A stretch of DNA of 64,000 nucleotides, taken from the NCBI GenBank assembly GCA_036362985.1, contig JAYGXS010000007.1, positions 16,120,480-16,184,479 on the forward strand, given 5' to 3'. Positions 11,728-23,475 of the stretch are shown piece after piece. The DNA comes from Ligula intestinalis (Eukaryota > Platyhelminthes > Cestoda > Diphyllobothriidea > Diphyllobothriidae). Both the position numbers and the translations under genes were made by a program. The notes below the pieces were generated by a model. That model searched no databases, was not told the origin of the DNA, and saw nothing but the letters and a program-made list of their open reading frames with translations. How positions within the stretch are numbered: the first letter of the stretch is position 1; each line of letters begins with the position of its first letter.

Positions 11728-12174
11728 CTGGTCCCAGAGAACGTTTTACCTTCTTCTATTCAGTCACCTGGGTCCGCATATTCTCGATCATTCATTTTGC
11801 GCAATTACTGGATGAGTCCAGTACTCCGAGAATTCAATGAGGGTATGAGAAGTATGTTCAAAACGTAACACAAAACGTAGGACGGAAAAGGGGGGTTGGA
11901 ACTGACTACAATATTATCAACTAAGATGGAAATAGTTGAAGGACGATAAAAAGTGAGCATTCACTCTTGGGGCTTGGGTAGGAGAATTTTCACTTCTCTT
12001 GCCTCCACGGCGTCGCTTCCACCTACAGAACGACAAAAAGCACTTCTGCTACTCGTCCTTAAAGAACTCCCTGCTTAGTCACGCACCCCAAAGTCAAAGG
12101 TGGCGTCTTTACATATTCCCCTCCTCAGCTTGAGCCCTTACCACAGGGATTGCCTACGACATCGTGTCTACTTT
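11728..12174. other. Spacer, nothing recognised
   Basis: Lies between a PLE tail and the 3' end of a Gypsy integrase. An LTR could be expected here, but no matching second LTR was found. Confidence 0.35.
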
Positions 12175-13400
12175 TCCTCTCTAACTGGTGCGGTTACTAA
12201 GTTCTGGTGAGTGAATGGGAGTATAGTCTGTGACGGCAGGTAGTTGGCCATTGTACACTTTACATTTATAGACATGGGTGATGAATGGTGTGCCGTCTGG
12301 CAAGGATGCGTCACGGAGGACGTAAGTAGTGGGTTGTTGGACGTCCACGACAACATATGGACCTTCCTAATGAGTGTCGACCTTGGCTGAAGTACCTGGG
12401 GGTGGGACCGGCCGCAAACGCTATACCAAATCATCAAATTGATAGAAGTGTCGTTGACATGTTTATCAAAATACTTGTTTTTCTCTCCCGCCGCACTTAT
12501 TATTTGCGCGCAAGATTATGGGTAGACCGGAGGAGTTCCTGATGTTCCCAGGCGTGTGCGCTCTGTGTGCATTTAGAGGTTTATTGTAACTGGCCTATGA
12601 GAGTCTGCTGGTAACTGGAAATATCGACCTGTGAGCAAAAAGAATGGGACCTATCCGATGGAAGTGTTTGACGGCCTGGTAAGCCATCATGGTGCATGGA
12701 AGGTGTTTATCCTAGTCATGCGTCTGTGTCTCTTCTGTGAACACCTTCAAAAGTTGAATGAATGTGCAGTTTTTTTCGTTCGACCTAGCCATTTCCTTCC
12801 GGTGTCCGGGAGTCTTTCGAGCCTTGTAGATGGCCAGCTAAGCGCATACTTCATACAGTAATTGGCTTTCAAAATTTGCCCCACAATCAGAGTGAATATA
12901 CAATGGTACTCTAAAACGGCAGGTCCAGTTGTTCGATAGATCTGTTGTCACAGAGTCTGCCTCTTGTCGTAAACGAGGTACCGCTTCTGCCTATTTGGTG
13001 AAGTAGTCAACCAAGACTAGGTTAAGTTGATGGCCAGATGTTATAAACGGAAAGGGGACAACAATCTCCAGGCTGACGCGTTGAAATGAAAAACTGGTGG
13101 ACATGGATTGCAACGGGCCTCGTGGGCGCTAGTGAGGAGACTTGATGATATCACATGACGCGAAAGTGTTGCAGAAAATAGCCACTTGCCGGCGAAGCAG
13201 CCGCCACCAAAATCGTCAACGAGCTGCTCCCTCTGTCTTATTACAACCAACATTACCTAGTTCGTGTGTTTATTTAGGAGCCTGAGGGGAACTACCTGGT
13301 TCCCTTTTGTTCGATTTTTCTTGAATCCTTCCTTATATAAGGAATGTGTCTGACGTTGCTGAAAGGCACTTGCCGAAATACAAAATAAAAGTGGCGCATA
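12175..13400 (-). pseudogene. Ty3/Gypsy integrase remnant
   Basis: Minus-strand traces run in the order of a Gypsy integrase. There is a degraded upstream zinc-finger region (13.1-13.35 kb). Next comes VSLEIVVPFP, where the first catalytic Asp appears as Glu, then VLVDYFTK followed by a stop. The second catalytic Asp lies in YIHSDCGANFES (about 12.88 kb), and the region of the third catalytic residue reads EMARSNE. A clean C-terminal GPY/F module opens with EGPYVVVDV and stays open from about 12368 to a stop near 12178. Integrase joins element DNA to the host genome; this copy has several stops and frameshifts and is dead. RT and LTRs are not visible beside it. Confidence 0.85.
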
Positions 13401-13469
13401 AACCGACACCTACTTCACACCCCCACCTTGTACAATCTTAGGATAGAGTTGGCTATCTCGGTAATAAGG

Positions 13470-13805
13470 AAGCCATCCACAAGACCATATACGAAGCTTT
13501 TGATAACGTCTATTGTGGCCAAACACGAAGATCCATCTCCAAACGCATTCGCGAGCACCAACTGACAACGAAGGGACGTGACCATTTGCCCGAAGTGGCT
13601 ATGCATTGCCTTCATGCAAGACACACCTTCGCATGGGACAAAACGCGCATCGTCGGAATCTGCCCTCAAAAAGACAGGGCATTTCTTAGACCATGCACTC
13701 CGATGATTCATGCATATACCGACATGTCGAGTTGGACGGTTTGTACAAACATTTCGACGGGTGGAAGACAGGACAGGCGATCACTACGAAGTAACATGAA
13801 CCGCC
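13470..13805 (+). pseudogene. GIY-YIG endonuclease remnant, second PLE-type family
   Basis: The forward translation reads VYCGQTRRSISKRIREHQ, then EVAMHCLHARHTFAWDK with an arginine-rich region after it, and after frameshifts YRHVELDGLYKHFDG. These are the Y-x-G strand, the R..R.REH helix, the H-C-L...H-F-W segment and the terminal N/Y-R-H-VEL signature of the PLE-type GIY-YIG domain. Sequence divergence from the 11.4 and 51 kb copies indicates another family. At least one frameshift lies near 13690. The RT domain is absent. Confidence 0.75.
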
Positions 13806-14065
13806 ACTGCTAATTAGCGCCCACACTGAATGACTATGAACTCTCTTCCCCACACTGACGCAATTCACAGTTGCCAATTAGCAGTTACGCCATTACGACT
13901 ACTAATTTTGTCCACCATGGACTGACGCTAATTACAGCTGCCAATTAGCGCTTACAGCAGATGACTACATAATCGTACCAGCACTTTTTAACTTGTACTT
14001 ATTCGTTGCACATTTTCTCAAGTCCGACGATGACCTGGGGATCCAGCATCGAAAATTAATTGAAG
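13806..14065 (+). ncRNA. PLE 3' region with hammerhead-like motif
   Basis: The region after the endonuclease contains three close direct repeats of a (C)AATTAGC core (about 13811, 13876 and 13940). The hammerhead-like motif is at 14024-14065: CCGACGA, T, a hairpin with CTGG and CCAG at its tip, then ATC-GAAA and an AAT-TA-ATT mini-hairpin. The base after the mini-hairpin is G, which would not support canonical cleavage, and the first C-T pair of the box has changed to C-C. It is probably degenerate. Confidence 0.5.
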
Positions 14066-14070
14066 TAAGT

Positions 14071-14784
14071 TACCGTACTCCAAAAAGAACGTCTTTCCTT
14101 GAAGTTAATTGTATCTCTGGATCAGTATTATATTCGGTGCTTTTGGGAAGCCCTGGCAACCTACTTGTTGAATTGTCTGTTGTAATGTTGATAAATAATT
14201 AGTTAGATTCGTTTTAATATAACTTTTTGCCTTCTATCTATCCTTATCTAAGTTCTCAGTCTGTTGGGGAGAAACAGTTCATAAATTGTGGTTCCTTCGC
14301 TATATATTTTTATGCGAAATGTGTACCTCCCGTTTTTGACGGCGCTCCTTGAAGTGGTTTGCGTGCAAAAGGTCGACATACTGAGTTGGAGGCCCTACTG
14401 ACAAATAAGTCATTTGGGCTTCCTGACGTTGTCATATTTTAATTGCGAAACACCGCTAATAGGCAATGTAATAAAATGAAGCCTCCTTTGAGTGTTCATT
14501 TATGCAACCTCTTTCCGAAAAATGCGATTAGTTCCACCGGAATAGTGCTCTCAATCAGCGTCGGCGGTTTTAACGTCGTGTCGCTTGTCAGGATTTTTTG
14601 ATTCGTCTCAACGCGTACAAGTTGCAAAATACCAGTGGCTTCGGCAACAAATCTTCAGCACAATCTAGCGTTATGTAGAAAAGGCACTTTTGGGAACGAT
14701 GGTTTATTAGGTGAATTTTCGAAGCTGGAGACCCCACTTCAACTTCAGACGTAGAGAAAAGTGAATGTAAGTCCCTAAGACAAA
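14071..14784. other. No recognised feature
   Basis: AT-rich sequence with no coding, RNA or repeat signal that I could identify. Confidence 0.4.
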
Positions 14785-14925
14785 GAGCCTGTTGTTCAGT
14801 GGTTAAAACATTGGACTTCTAGCCAACAAGGTCACGGTCTCGAGCCTCAAAGCGGGTATGACCGGCTTATAAGCCGGGAATGGCTAATCCGGCTTCCTTT
14901 GTTTTTGTCGGTAATGCTTATCAGA
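14785..14925 (+). repeat. tRNA-derived SINE
   Basis: The head resembles a tRNA: a box A-like TTCAGTGGTTAAAACATT at about 14793 and a box B-like GGTCACGGTCTCGAGCC. The body has CCGGCTTATAAGCCGGGAATGGC and CCTTTGTTTTTGTCGG, matching the body of copies at 25.6, 26.1, 26.8 and 58.0 kb. Box B is imperfect. Confidence 0.65.
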
Positions 14926-17184
14926 CTGAAGTTTAAAAGAACACGGAACTGCAAATGCACGGAATTGACGACTTAAACCAAGGAGTTTCCCGTACCTGTT
15001 TACAACTCAGGTACTAATCGGCTTTCGTACATAACCCATCGCTCAAAAGCTGTGCTGCCCATCATAGCCCACTCACCGATTCGCATCCCCCGCTGAAGCA
15101 TTAACCACTTAATTAAGGACTACGTTGTTTGCACCTAATGCAACCAGCGTATTACTATAGTATTGAGACGGGAAATTATTCTGCTATCGACGCATATCCC
15201 GAAATAAAAACAGACTTGGAGCAATGGCCCAGTTTATGTAGGAAAATCGCACCGATGATCCTATGCGTGGTCCAAAGAAACGACAAGACTACAACCGGTC
15301 CTCTCACCGGAAGGAAAATTATGGAGAGGCTGGGATCGATCAGTGACACCACCACGGTGGTCGCCACGGATTATATCAAGAACATGTAGACCGACGATGT
15401 GAAAAATACGGACGGCTGGAATACTTTAGGACAATATTTCGGGAGGGGAGAGAGCTGAGGCCGAGGGGAACGGTCCGTTTACGGCGACCGTTAGTGGCAA
15501 CAACAAAAAAACAAAGTCTTGGGCGGAGGTGGGAGGTGTGCACCGCGGGATAAAGTAGTCAAATCAAAGATGAACTGAGAGCAAGTTGACAAAAATCAAA
15601 TGCCCATTGGAAAGGGAGGGGCGGAGAGAGAAGAAAGAAAAGAGAACGTCGATAATTAAGAACACAAAGGACCACTTTGAAGTGGTAGGTCCTCCACAAC
15701 AGGGTGATGGGATTGTGCCGTCTGCAATCGAGGGAGTGCAGAAAGAAAGCAGTCTGGTAGCTGATGTTGGTGGTTGTTCCTGGGCGGCGCACGCAGTCCC
15801 TGCTTTGGCGTAGACACATGTTCCGCGCGCGTGGACCTAGCATCCACAAGTCGATTTCCAACTGTTGTCCTGCGGCTGTTCGATCGGCTTCAGCTCGATA
15901 TCTGGTTGTGGTGAAGGGCAGCACAATTCAGAAATCGCAGAGGGAGGGGTTAGCGCGACGCAAAAGGAACACGCGAGAGAGAGAGCAGGTCAAGGAAGTG
16001 CAGCGGAATGCAAAGGAAGTGAAGAAAAAAGCATGAGAAGCGTAAAAGTAGGACAGCGTGCGCGCACACGCCTACGCCTAGCACCAACAGGATTTCCCTG
16101 CTTCTTGACCGGGTACGGTGTCTTTCAAGTACACCTCCACCACTGTAACACACCAAAACCATAACGCGTAAATGGAGGAAAGCACGCGATGAAACATTAA
16201 AGTGCGATGTGAAAACCCGCCACACACACACGCGCGCATGCATTCGACCAGGTGAGTTATCAAATCGAAACCAAGCCGAACACAAAAAGGACAGGAGGGG
16301 AGAGCGGGAGAGAGAAAGTTACATATTTGAGGTAGAGTTAAGGTTGGTAGTGGAGTCTGAAGCTGGATATTTTTTAGGAAACTGGACGGTATCTGAACGC
16401 TAACATCTAACGCAACATAAGCCCTACGACAATCGGCTAAAACAAAGTAGATGCATAGAGGCCCCATTACCTCCAGACATCAAGATAACCTCCATGTTGT
16501 CACGTGCGATCGAGAAACCTTATGAGAGGTCATAGTCGACACGCGCGCCGAGATTCGAGTGGAAGCCTGCACGATCTTGGTACCGGGGCCATTTAGTGCC
16601 GCCACAAGTAAAATAACTGAAATCAATTTCGCTTTAAGTGAATGCTACCATCACATGCTATTGTGACGCTGGCTTTGAGGAAGCAGCCTCTGCCTTACGT
16701 GGTGCACGCTGAAAATACTGGCAAAATAGGAAATCAAAGAATGATGGCGCCAGCTATTTCCCCTGCTTGTCACATTCAACTGAGACTTTAGCAGTCACCG
16801 TTACCCAATCCATGAGGCTATGGCCGAAGTTTGTTCGACAAGCAAGGTAACTCCGAAATGGTCACTGTGTTCATCGAGTAAGCGCCCGGTCTGTAAACTC
16901 AGTGGCAAATCTGGAAGGAATTTGAGAGACACGTGAGGGGGGGAGCACTAAGAATTTATTGATAAGTTCCAAAAGTCCCCTACATGACATGAGACGCTAT
17001 GTACACTGTCCTTAAAAAAGAACAGCATTGCATCATCCACGATTAGTAACAATGCAAGCAATTCGATTTTATACCAATCCCAAATCGAGACTCGCTAAGG
17101 ACTTCAGAGTCCCACTTGCAAACTGCGGTTCGGCGAACGTCGACGAATGCCGTTTGACAAACGCGGCTCCCTAAACGGGTCGCA
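14926..17184. other. Long stretch without a recognised gene
   Basis: Several frames stay open on both strands at 15559-16467, which argues for compositional bias, not coding. The GAGAGA-rich and CACACA-rich tracts at about 15600-15650, 15970-15990, 16213-16232 and 16290-16320 explain part of this. A frame at 15129-15389 (86 codons) has no recognised domain. Confidence 0.4.
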
Positions 17185-17545
17185 TGTTAGATGTGCTGGA
17201 CAAATTTTGGGCCAGATCAGGGCATAGCTGGCGTTATTTGGGCTGTGCTACGCTAACAAATGCCAAACACGGGGGGTTGGTGGTGATACTTGTAGCTGCA
17301 GGCTCAGGCACCAGCCACAAGTCGGCTTTTTTGCACCCAGAATCAGGCGTGGTGGCGGCTCTGGCCGCACCCCTCCCCCACCTGCGCCCAATCCCGTCCT
17401 TAGTCTCCTTGATTGATTTGACACCGCGTTCAGGAGGTAAGGGAACAGAGAGAGAGAGAGAGCGATAAATAGAGAGGGTGGTAGATATAGCACAAGTCAC
17501 TTGAAACTAATCTACGACTGTCTTCAGTCTGCTTAAGCACATGAA
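17185..17545 (+). repeat. Unnamed ~300-430 bp dispersed repeat R, copy 1
   Basis: Begins GTTAGATGTGCTGGAC, followed by GCCAGATCAGGGCA and GGCGTTATTTGGG. It ends with ACAAGTCACTTGAAACTAATC. The same blocks occur in the same order at 22420-22730 (plus) and, reversed, at 28900-29335. No tRNA-like promoter and no open frame common to all copies was seen. Confidence 0.7.
17446..17462 (+). repeat. AG microsatellite within repeat R
   Basis: (AG)n run within repeat R copy 1, followed by an imperfect continuation. Confidence 0.8.
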
Positions 17546-18179
17546 AGACAAGTAATTGCTATCTTAGAGGTGCCATCTCGAGTTTGGCTTACGTCGGCAA
17601 AAGAACAGAATAATAAAAGGGCGGCGAAAAGGATACAGTCGTCGTGACGAGGAGGTGGGGTCTCTTTCTTCAGAAGCTCTGTTGCGATCCGCCGAAAGAG
17701 CTGCAAAAATTAAAGACAAACGGTTGATCAGAGATTGTTCAATTTCGTCGATGTCGTTTATGTTTACTACAAGCATCAACAAACGACGAGGCTCAAACGT
17801 ATTTGGTTGTATTGCCATGGGGATTGGGTTATCGCAGACGAAGTTGGAACAATCTTAGAACAGGGCCTAATATAGTCAAATATAGTGAAAACAATCATAT
17901 ATAAAAAGAAAGGAGCGTTTAATTTTGCATTTCTAGTCGAAATTCTTTCAACAATTTTCAGGAAAATCGCAAAGTCAATCCAATGTTCTCATTTTTTAGC
18001 GTCATAGATTCGTGCGGAATCTGGGCAGCGCAGTAAAGTCGTGTTGTTGTGATACAAGGTACTCCATCCTCTCCCTTGGCAAAACGCAGGCCTTTGTGGA
18101 TTCGGGGAAGGAGCAAGCTCACTCTATCAACGCTTAGTATACCAGTATTTCATACTTTTATTTCTTGCAGTTTGAACTT
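17546..18179. other. No recognised feature
   Basis: No domain, repeat or RNA was recognised. The open frame at 17655-17858 has no supporting signal. Confidence 0.4.
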
Positions 18180-18400
18180 TTGACAGTTTGCGTTGACGGT
18201 TAATCAGTCCCTTTCCTCTATAAATGTTGCTTGCTTTCGTTGACGGTTTTATCTCTGACGATGGACTCCCGCAAGAGTTCGAAAGCTCAGACAAATAAGA
18301 CCACGATTCCGGTGCTCGAAACGACTTCTTCTCAATCTATGCACATACCTGGGATGCGAACCTTTGCCTCAATTCGTGAAAATGTATTAATCGGACGAAG
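18180..18400 (+). mobile_element. PLE 3' tail with tandem unit and hammerhead-like motif
   Basis: Two copies of the GCGTTGACGGTTA / TTCGTTGACGGTTT unit precede the motif, the same unit as in the tandem array at 46.99-47.24 kb. The motif spans 18245-18303: GGTTTTAT, CT, CTGACGA, T, hairpin GGACTC/GAGTTC, GAAA, GC-TCAG, then AAATAAGACC. Upstream GTTTTAT can pair with ATAAGAC/ATAAAAC downstream, giving a stem I. Stem III is weakened here (GCTCAGACA). The trailing block with CCTGGGATGCGAACC is shared with 1-135. Confidence 0.75.
18245..18303 (+). ncRNA. Hammerhead-like ribozyme motif
   Basis: Core boxes CTGACGA and GAAA are both intact. Stem II is GGACTC/GAGTTC with a CCGCAA loop, with one unpaired T between the core and stem II. 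Stem I can form from GGTTTTAT and ATAAGAC. The short stem III, clear in the 48.87 kb copy (AGC/GCT), is damaged here. Confidence 0.55.
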
Positions 18401-21166
18401 AAACATAGTGAACAGAAATAAAATATTCTTTCAAACTACTTTACCAAAATGGGTATCCTTAGAACTTTGTTCTTTGATGCATACAACACGAACAGTTCAA
18501 AGAAAAAGGAATTTGCAGAGCTGCGACCACTAAAGCTTCAAAACGAACGACCTGGTGAAACTCTTCAGATGCAAAAAATGTATCTGAGCTCATCGAAAGA
18601 CAGTTAAGAAAATGTCAGATACAAAATGTGCAAAATCCTACAACTACTTTGCGCACTCAGCTTGTACAGGGTTGAGTATATCAGCAGAAAAGAAATTTCT
18701 ATCCACACGCATACATGAAGATAAGTTGGTGATGGAGAGACTTATCCCAGGTTGCCACGCATACAGTCCTGTGAGTCCTGCAAACAACTTTCATGACAAA
18801 ATTTAACTTGGAAGTTTAGCCTATATGTGGACATGTTATTTTGATCAACTGAATGGATTTAATAATAAGAAAGGCTTTCGTTTGGAAAACTGCCCTCTTA
18901 GTTAAGGTAATTGGGGAAAATAGGCACTCATTTTTGGATAAATCATGACTAAGTGTACATTAAAGAAATTCACTATGCTAAAAGGAAAGACGGAACCAAA
19001 CTTTCTTCTAATATACATTGTACTGTGGAAGAATTTCATAATTAGTAAAAAAAGGCGGAATAAAAATCCCTTCCAGAACTGGAAAATTTTAGGCGAAGTT
19101 GATCAAATGGAACTGAAACAAGCAGCGATAAAAGTTTTAGAAATTATATTTAGCTGTTCTGTGAAGTTTTTTGCAAAAAATGCAGTAACAAAAGTTTTTG
19201 GTAGAATATTTTCTTTCACCGCTCAGCTGGCCTTGCGCGTAAGCAAAGTTTCTATATGTAACAGCGAAGGCAACCTACAGTAAGCCTTCTTGAATGAAAG
19301 TCATGTAGACATATAGTTTTTTGTGAACAATACGTTCCGATCAAGCGTTATTAAGAAACAGACCAGACAGAGGAATAATAAGTATTGCAAAAAATGGTCA
19401 TATATGTGGCCTGTTTTCTTGCAATCGCAAGCTTATTACAGATCGTGGAATTAATCCCCTGAAGCGGAAAATAATCCATTATAAAGAGGAAGGTTTTTTT
19501 CATCTCCGGTCAAAGTTCATCGTTTTTCTTCAGATAAATTCAAGAAACTGTCAGCAGTTTTCAATTTCACTGTGACATTACCTTGGAAAAAGTTAATGTA
19601 CACAGAAGTTCGACAGCTAAATATCCAATAAAAGCCTTTGTTAAGAGATAACCTATTATGGAAGGTTTTTAATGAATCTTAGGAAGAACAATATGCGTGG
19701 TAGCTAGCAGACATTTTGTATGCTTGACGATGCGGTTCACTGTTTTGAAGCATTTCCACATTTGACCTGCATGGCCATCTGCATAGGAAATAATATCCAA
19801 AAGTTCGTTTTTCGGTAAATGCTGTTTATTTATATCTTATTTTGAAGGTTTTAATGTAAACGTCGAACAGAAACGCAATTTATCAACTTATTAATGAAGA
19901 CACCGAAAACGAGCGAAATGAAGGGAGATTTTATTCCATGATATTCAATCACTAGTTATCCACTCATTACCGTGTGTACAAAATATTTTGACATAAGGCA
20001 AGTTCTTTTCATATAAAGAAAGCGGTTTCTTTAAGTTTTATACTTGACAAAATATTTAAATTTATTGCTCTAATTTATAGCTATTTTTTACGTCTCCAAA
20101 ACCTGGGAATTATCGAGAAAATTTTATTTTTCTTAACAAACACTTAGTACTTTTTATAGTTCTTTTAAGTACTTAATATGCCTAATGCTGCTTATTATTA
20201 TTGATAAATTTTCGTAAATGCGTTCTCACTGGTATGGGAGCAATAATAAAACATTTACAAACTTAGGCAAGTTGCTTGCAGGACTCGCAATACTGTACAT
20301 TGGACACAGGCACACATCTACACGGGAGAAAAGCCACATGAGTGGCACCTGCCCACGTAGGAGAGGCCATAAGCTGCTGCAAGCGAGGCACTTAGGCGAG
20401 GCGTGCATGTACATGGATATCAATTTTGATTCAAATTACAAATTTCTCAAGGTCAGGTGGAAGCAGAAACCGCCACTATTGACCGGATAATTAAATTCAC
20501 GGGACGCTCATTGGCTTACACTGTGGCCAACCGGGTCAGATGGAAGCGAAGACAGTCATCTTCGACCAGGTGCGTGCATTAACTCACACTCTGGACGACC
20601 ACTGAATCGTGAATCAGGCATAGTTTCGGAGCGCACTGCCTCAAGAAACTCTCAGTCGTTTTTGGAGAGGCAAAAGCAGAAAATGCCGCTAATAAACGCT
20701 CACACCAAATAAAAACCCATTTTTGGCATGTTTGACATTTTTATCGTTTTTTGTTCATATAATCAATACTGACGACGATGTCGGGTGTGAGAATCCACAA
20801 TTCACTCAATAAGGTTACTGTGTTTTCCCAAAGAACGTATTTTCCTCCCAATTATGTTTCTTTGGATTTCTGCCCTTCAATATATAATAGTAGGCGGGCA
20901 CCCAACGATCGCTGCGGAATGCACTCTTCCCTTTGCGTCTTGCGGTTCGCTTCCGAGCCCCGCCAACAGCCACTCAACAGCTAGCATATATTTTAGGCAG
21001 AAGACCATTACCAATAAAGACTTGTGAAGCTAGAATGATCAATTCTTGCTTATAAGCCGCCAGCAATAAGTTTTACCAAACCCGCGATATTAGTCACTTG
21101 TCACTGCAGACTGATGGGGTGAGCGCCTATTTACCATCTTCAATATTCCCAATCGAAACTGGTCAG
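18401..21166. other. AT-rich stretch without a recognised gene
   Basis: Small frames at 18945-19283 and 20218-20490 show no known domain. The latter stretch (20250-20650) is less AT-rich. No splice-linked coding pattern was seen. Confidence 0.4.
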
Positions 21167-21261
21167 GCAACGAGCCCGTGGCGCAGTGGTCCGCGAGGTT
21201 TGAGTCCGCGGCCTTTGGTCATTGAGTACAACAATCTACCATTGCACCACGGGCTCGTTGC
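21167..21261. repeat. Palindromic tRNA-like SINE head
   Basis: GCAACGAGCCCGTGGCGCAGTGGT at 21167-21190 is repeated inverted at 21238-21261 with two mismatches. Each arm looks like the 5' end of a tRNA-type head (box A-like GTGGCGCAGTGG). The 47-nt interior contains GGTTTGAGTCCGCGG forward and CCGCGGACTCAAACC in reverse, a box B-like element. It could be two SINE heads inserted head to head, or one tRNA-like unit with a foldback. Confidence 0.6.
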
Positions 21262-21359
21262 TTTGTCGGTTGCGGTCGAAAATATGATGGTAGTGTGGGA
21301 GCTCACCAATCTGGTTACGTTCCATATTTTGCCCTGGATCTTACTTTAGAACCCTTGCA

Positions 21360-21560
21360 GGCAGTCGCACAGCGACATGCAGAATACGATTATAAGGTGG
21401 AACCGACAAGTCAAGGGAGACCGGAATGGCCACTGCTGGCCTGTTAGTCGTCATCAGCTAGTCATATCCAATCTCAGATGTGAATCATTCGAGATTTGAA
21501 TCCGCAACCTTTTGGTCATGGAGTACAACATCTTAACATTGGCTACGGTCCATTCTTTTT
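21360..21560 (-). repeat. tRNA-derived SINE, minus strand
   Basis: Read on the minus strand, the head ends in a box B-like GGTTGCGGATTCAAATC (about 21495). The body follows as GGCCAGCAGTGGCCATTCCGG, then TCCCTTGACTTGTCGG and CCACCTTATAATCG. This matches the body of the forward copies at 25.7 and 26.2 kb. Confidence 0.7.
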
Positions 21561-21589
21561 ATCGGCTGCGATCGAAAATTTAATGTGGG

Positions 21590-21760
21590 TGCTCACCGAT
21601 CTGTCTATGATCCATTTTTGCCCTAAAGCTCAATTTAGAGCCCTCGCTGGCAGACTCAAATAGCTACTTGATGATAAGGTGGGACCAACAAAGGCAAGGA
21701 TGACCGGAATGGCCAGTAGTTGGTTTATTAGCCGGCCCCTGCGCACGTGCCGACAGCTTC
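21590..21760 (-). repeat. tRNA-derived SINE body fragment, minus strand
   Basis: The minus strand carries CTACTGGCCATTCCGG, CCTTTGTTGG and CCACCTTATCATC in the order of the SINE body. The head is not clear. Confidence 0.6.
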
Positions 21761-22419
21761 CCTCCTCTTGACTGATTTGTGTGTGAGACAGCGACAGATG
21801 AAGGGAGGAGCAGTCGATGTGGGGACAGGAGCGGACTGCCTGAAATGTGGTGGGAGGAGAGGGGGAGCGGTAAGGCAGTCGTACGCGCAGCAAAGGCAAG
21901 GAGTGGTAGGAGGAGGAGGAGGAATGCTGCTGCTGCTAGGTCCAAATGCGCAAAAGTGGCCTGGACACACCACCTCCTCCTCCTCTCATTCAGCCGCTGG
22001 GATTAAAAGTCCTAAAGCGCGTGCCAAAAGCCACGGCTGCGACAGCCGCCGCCGCTGCTTCCAACGACCGTTCTGCTCAGCTGAAAGAAGACGTCTCTGT
22101 GTTGACGAGAAATGGCTTGCAGGCTAGGAGAAAAGCACGCCGGACCGGGCAACTTTACAAGGTTGCGTTTTAGGAACTAAATTTAGTGCCCCCCGCCTCC
22201 CACCTCAAAACAGACGTAACTAGTTGCGGCTATTGAAAGCAAACCTCTTCACGTTCACACGGCAACAGGATTCGCAAAGCAAAATAGAGATTAAAGGACC
22301 AGAGGTGAGGCCCGCTTTCAATATGTCCATCTCAGTCAGTCGCTCAGGTGATATTCGAGTGAGCTGAAACCCCCAGATTAATTGGCTTAGGTCAGTCGTG
22401 TAAAGTTTCCCCGTGCACC
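21761..22419. other. Low-complexity, GC- and purine-rich stretch
   Basis: Contains runs of GGA and GCT triplets (21908-21936) and frames open on both strands, typical of compositional bias. No domain was recognised. Confidence 0.5.
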
Positions 22420-22730
22420 GGACAGCGTGGTAGATGCGCTGGACCGACGAAGGAGCCAGATCAGGGCACAGAAGGCGTTATTCGGGTTGCGATCCCATAA
22501 CAAGTGCCGAGCATGTGGCACGCGTAGGTGTGGACTCACTCCGCACCAGCCACTTGCGTTCGACTCCACCTCCAGGCTTTTTAACTCGGTTTTGGCACCA
22601 GGCATAGGTGGGTGGGGGAAAGAGGGAGCGTATGTGCGACAGATGCTGCACAAGTATCCTATTACGTAAAACTAATCCACGCATTAGTCATCTTCCCTGC
22701 AACAGTCTGCTGTGGAGCAGAGGGTGGACC
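22420..22730 (+). repeat. Unnamed dispersed repeat R, copy 2
   Basis: GTAGATGCGCTGGACC, GCCAGATCAGGGCACAG, GGCGTTATTCGGGTTGCG and the end block ACAAGTATCC match copies 1 and 3 in the same order. Copy 3 (28900-29335) is the closest in the first 120 bp. Confidence 0.75.
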
Positions 22731-22989
22731 TCGACGAGAGCGATGTTTGAACCATCGGTGGGCGTATGACAGTGATTGGGGCATGAATTAGTTTAGTGAT
22801 GACAGACTTGCGCTGCATCTACCGCACTCACTCCTCCCTCACCAACCGGGGTCTAGTGACAAGACTGCCGGGACTATTAAAGGTAAGATTGTGCACAGTG
22901 GTCGAAAAATTAATTCGCTGGCCTGGCTACACACGAATTGATGCCTACACGACCTAGGGCCATCTGAGTACTCCAGCCTTTCTCGTCTT

Positions 22990-23070
22990 TTTCTCATGAC
23001 ATTAGCGGCTGTTGACGAGGTTCTAATGAGACGCAAGGCAAAAAGGGATGAGTGAGTCCCGTAAAAAATC
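22990..23070 (+). repeat. SINE 3' tail fragment
   Basis: ATTAGCGGCTGTTGACGAGG, then CGCAAGGCAAAAAGGGATGAG and GAGTCCCGT, match the 3' end of the SINE at 26300-26390. Confidence 0.55.
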
Positions 23071-23475
23071 AGTGAGCCTCCATCCACTAATGTATGTTGT
23101 TTTTTACATCTTGTTGACTGAAAATTGTAAACGCAAAAGTAACTACAAACGGGTCTCAAAATTAATCGGAGATTGAAAAGCTTTCTAACACTTAGACATA
23201 CCCTTGTTTCATAAAATTATTTGGGAATACGTGATTGGTTATGGAAAGGAGTGCCAGAAACAGTATGTTTGCTTACGATTCGCATGCATTACATTTAAAT
23301 TAATAAGTATATCGAAAATCCATCTAAAATATCCATGTCACTTAAGTGACTTTTTATGGAATGCGGTTTTCGCAGGTTTTCAAGAAGGTGTGCATTCCAA
23401 GTCTGGCATCCTGGTGTCGCATGGTCATCGATATTCCAATCCCGCTTAAGTAATCCTGTTTAAACGAAAACACAT

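Noticed and set aside
15559..16467. Several overlapping open frames of 60-129 codons
   Set aside because: Frames are open on both strands at once, with low-complexity GA and CA tracts and no domains; this is compositional bias.
21630..22173. Cluster of six overlapping frames around 21.7-22.2 kb
   Set aside because: Triplet repeats and GC-rich composition keep all frames open; translations are low complexity.
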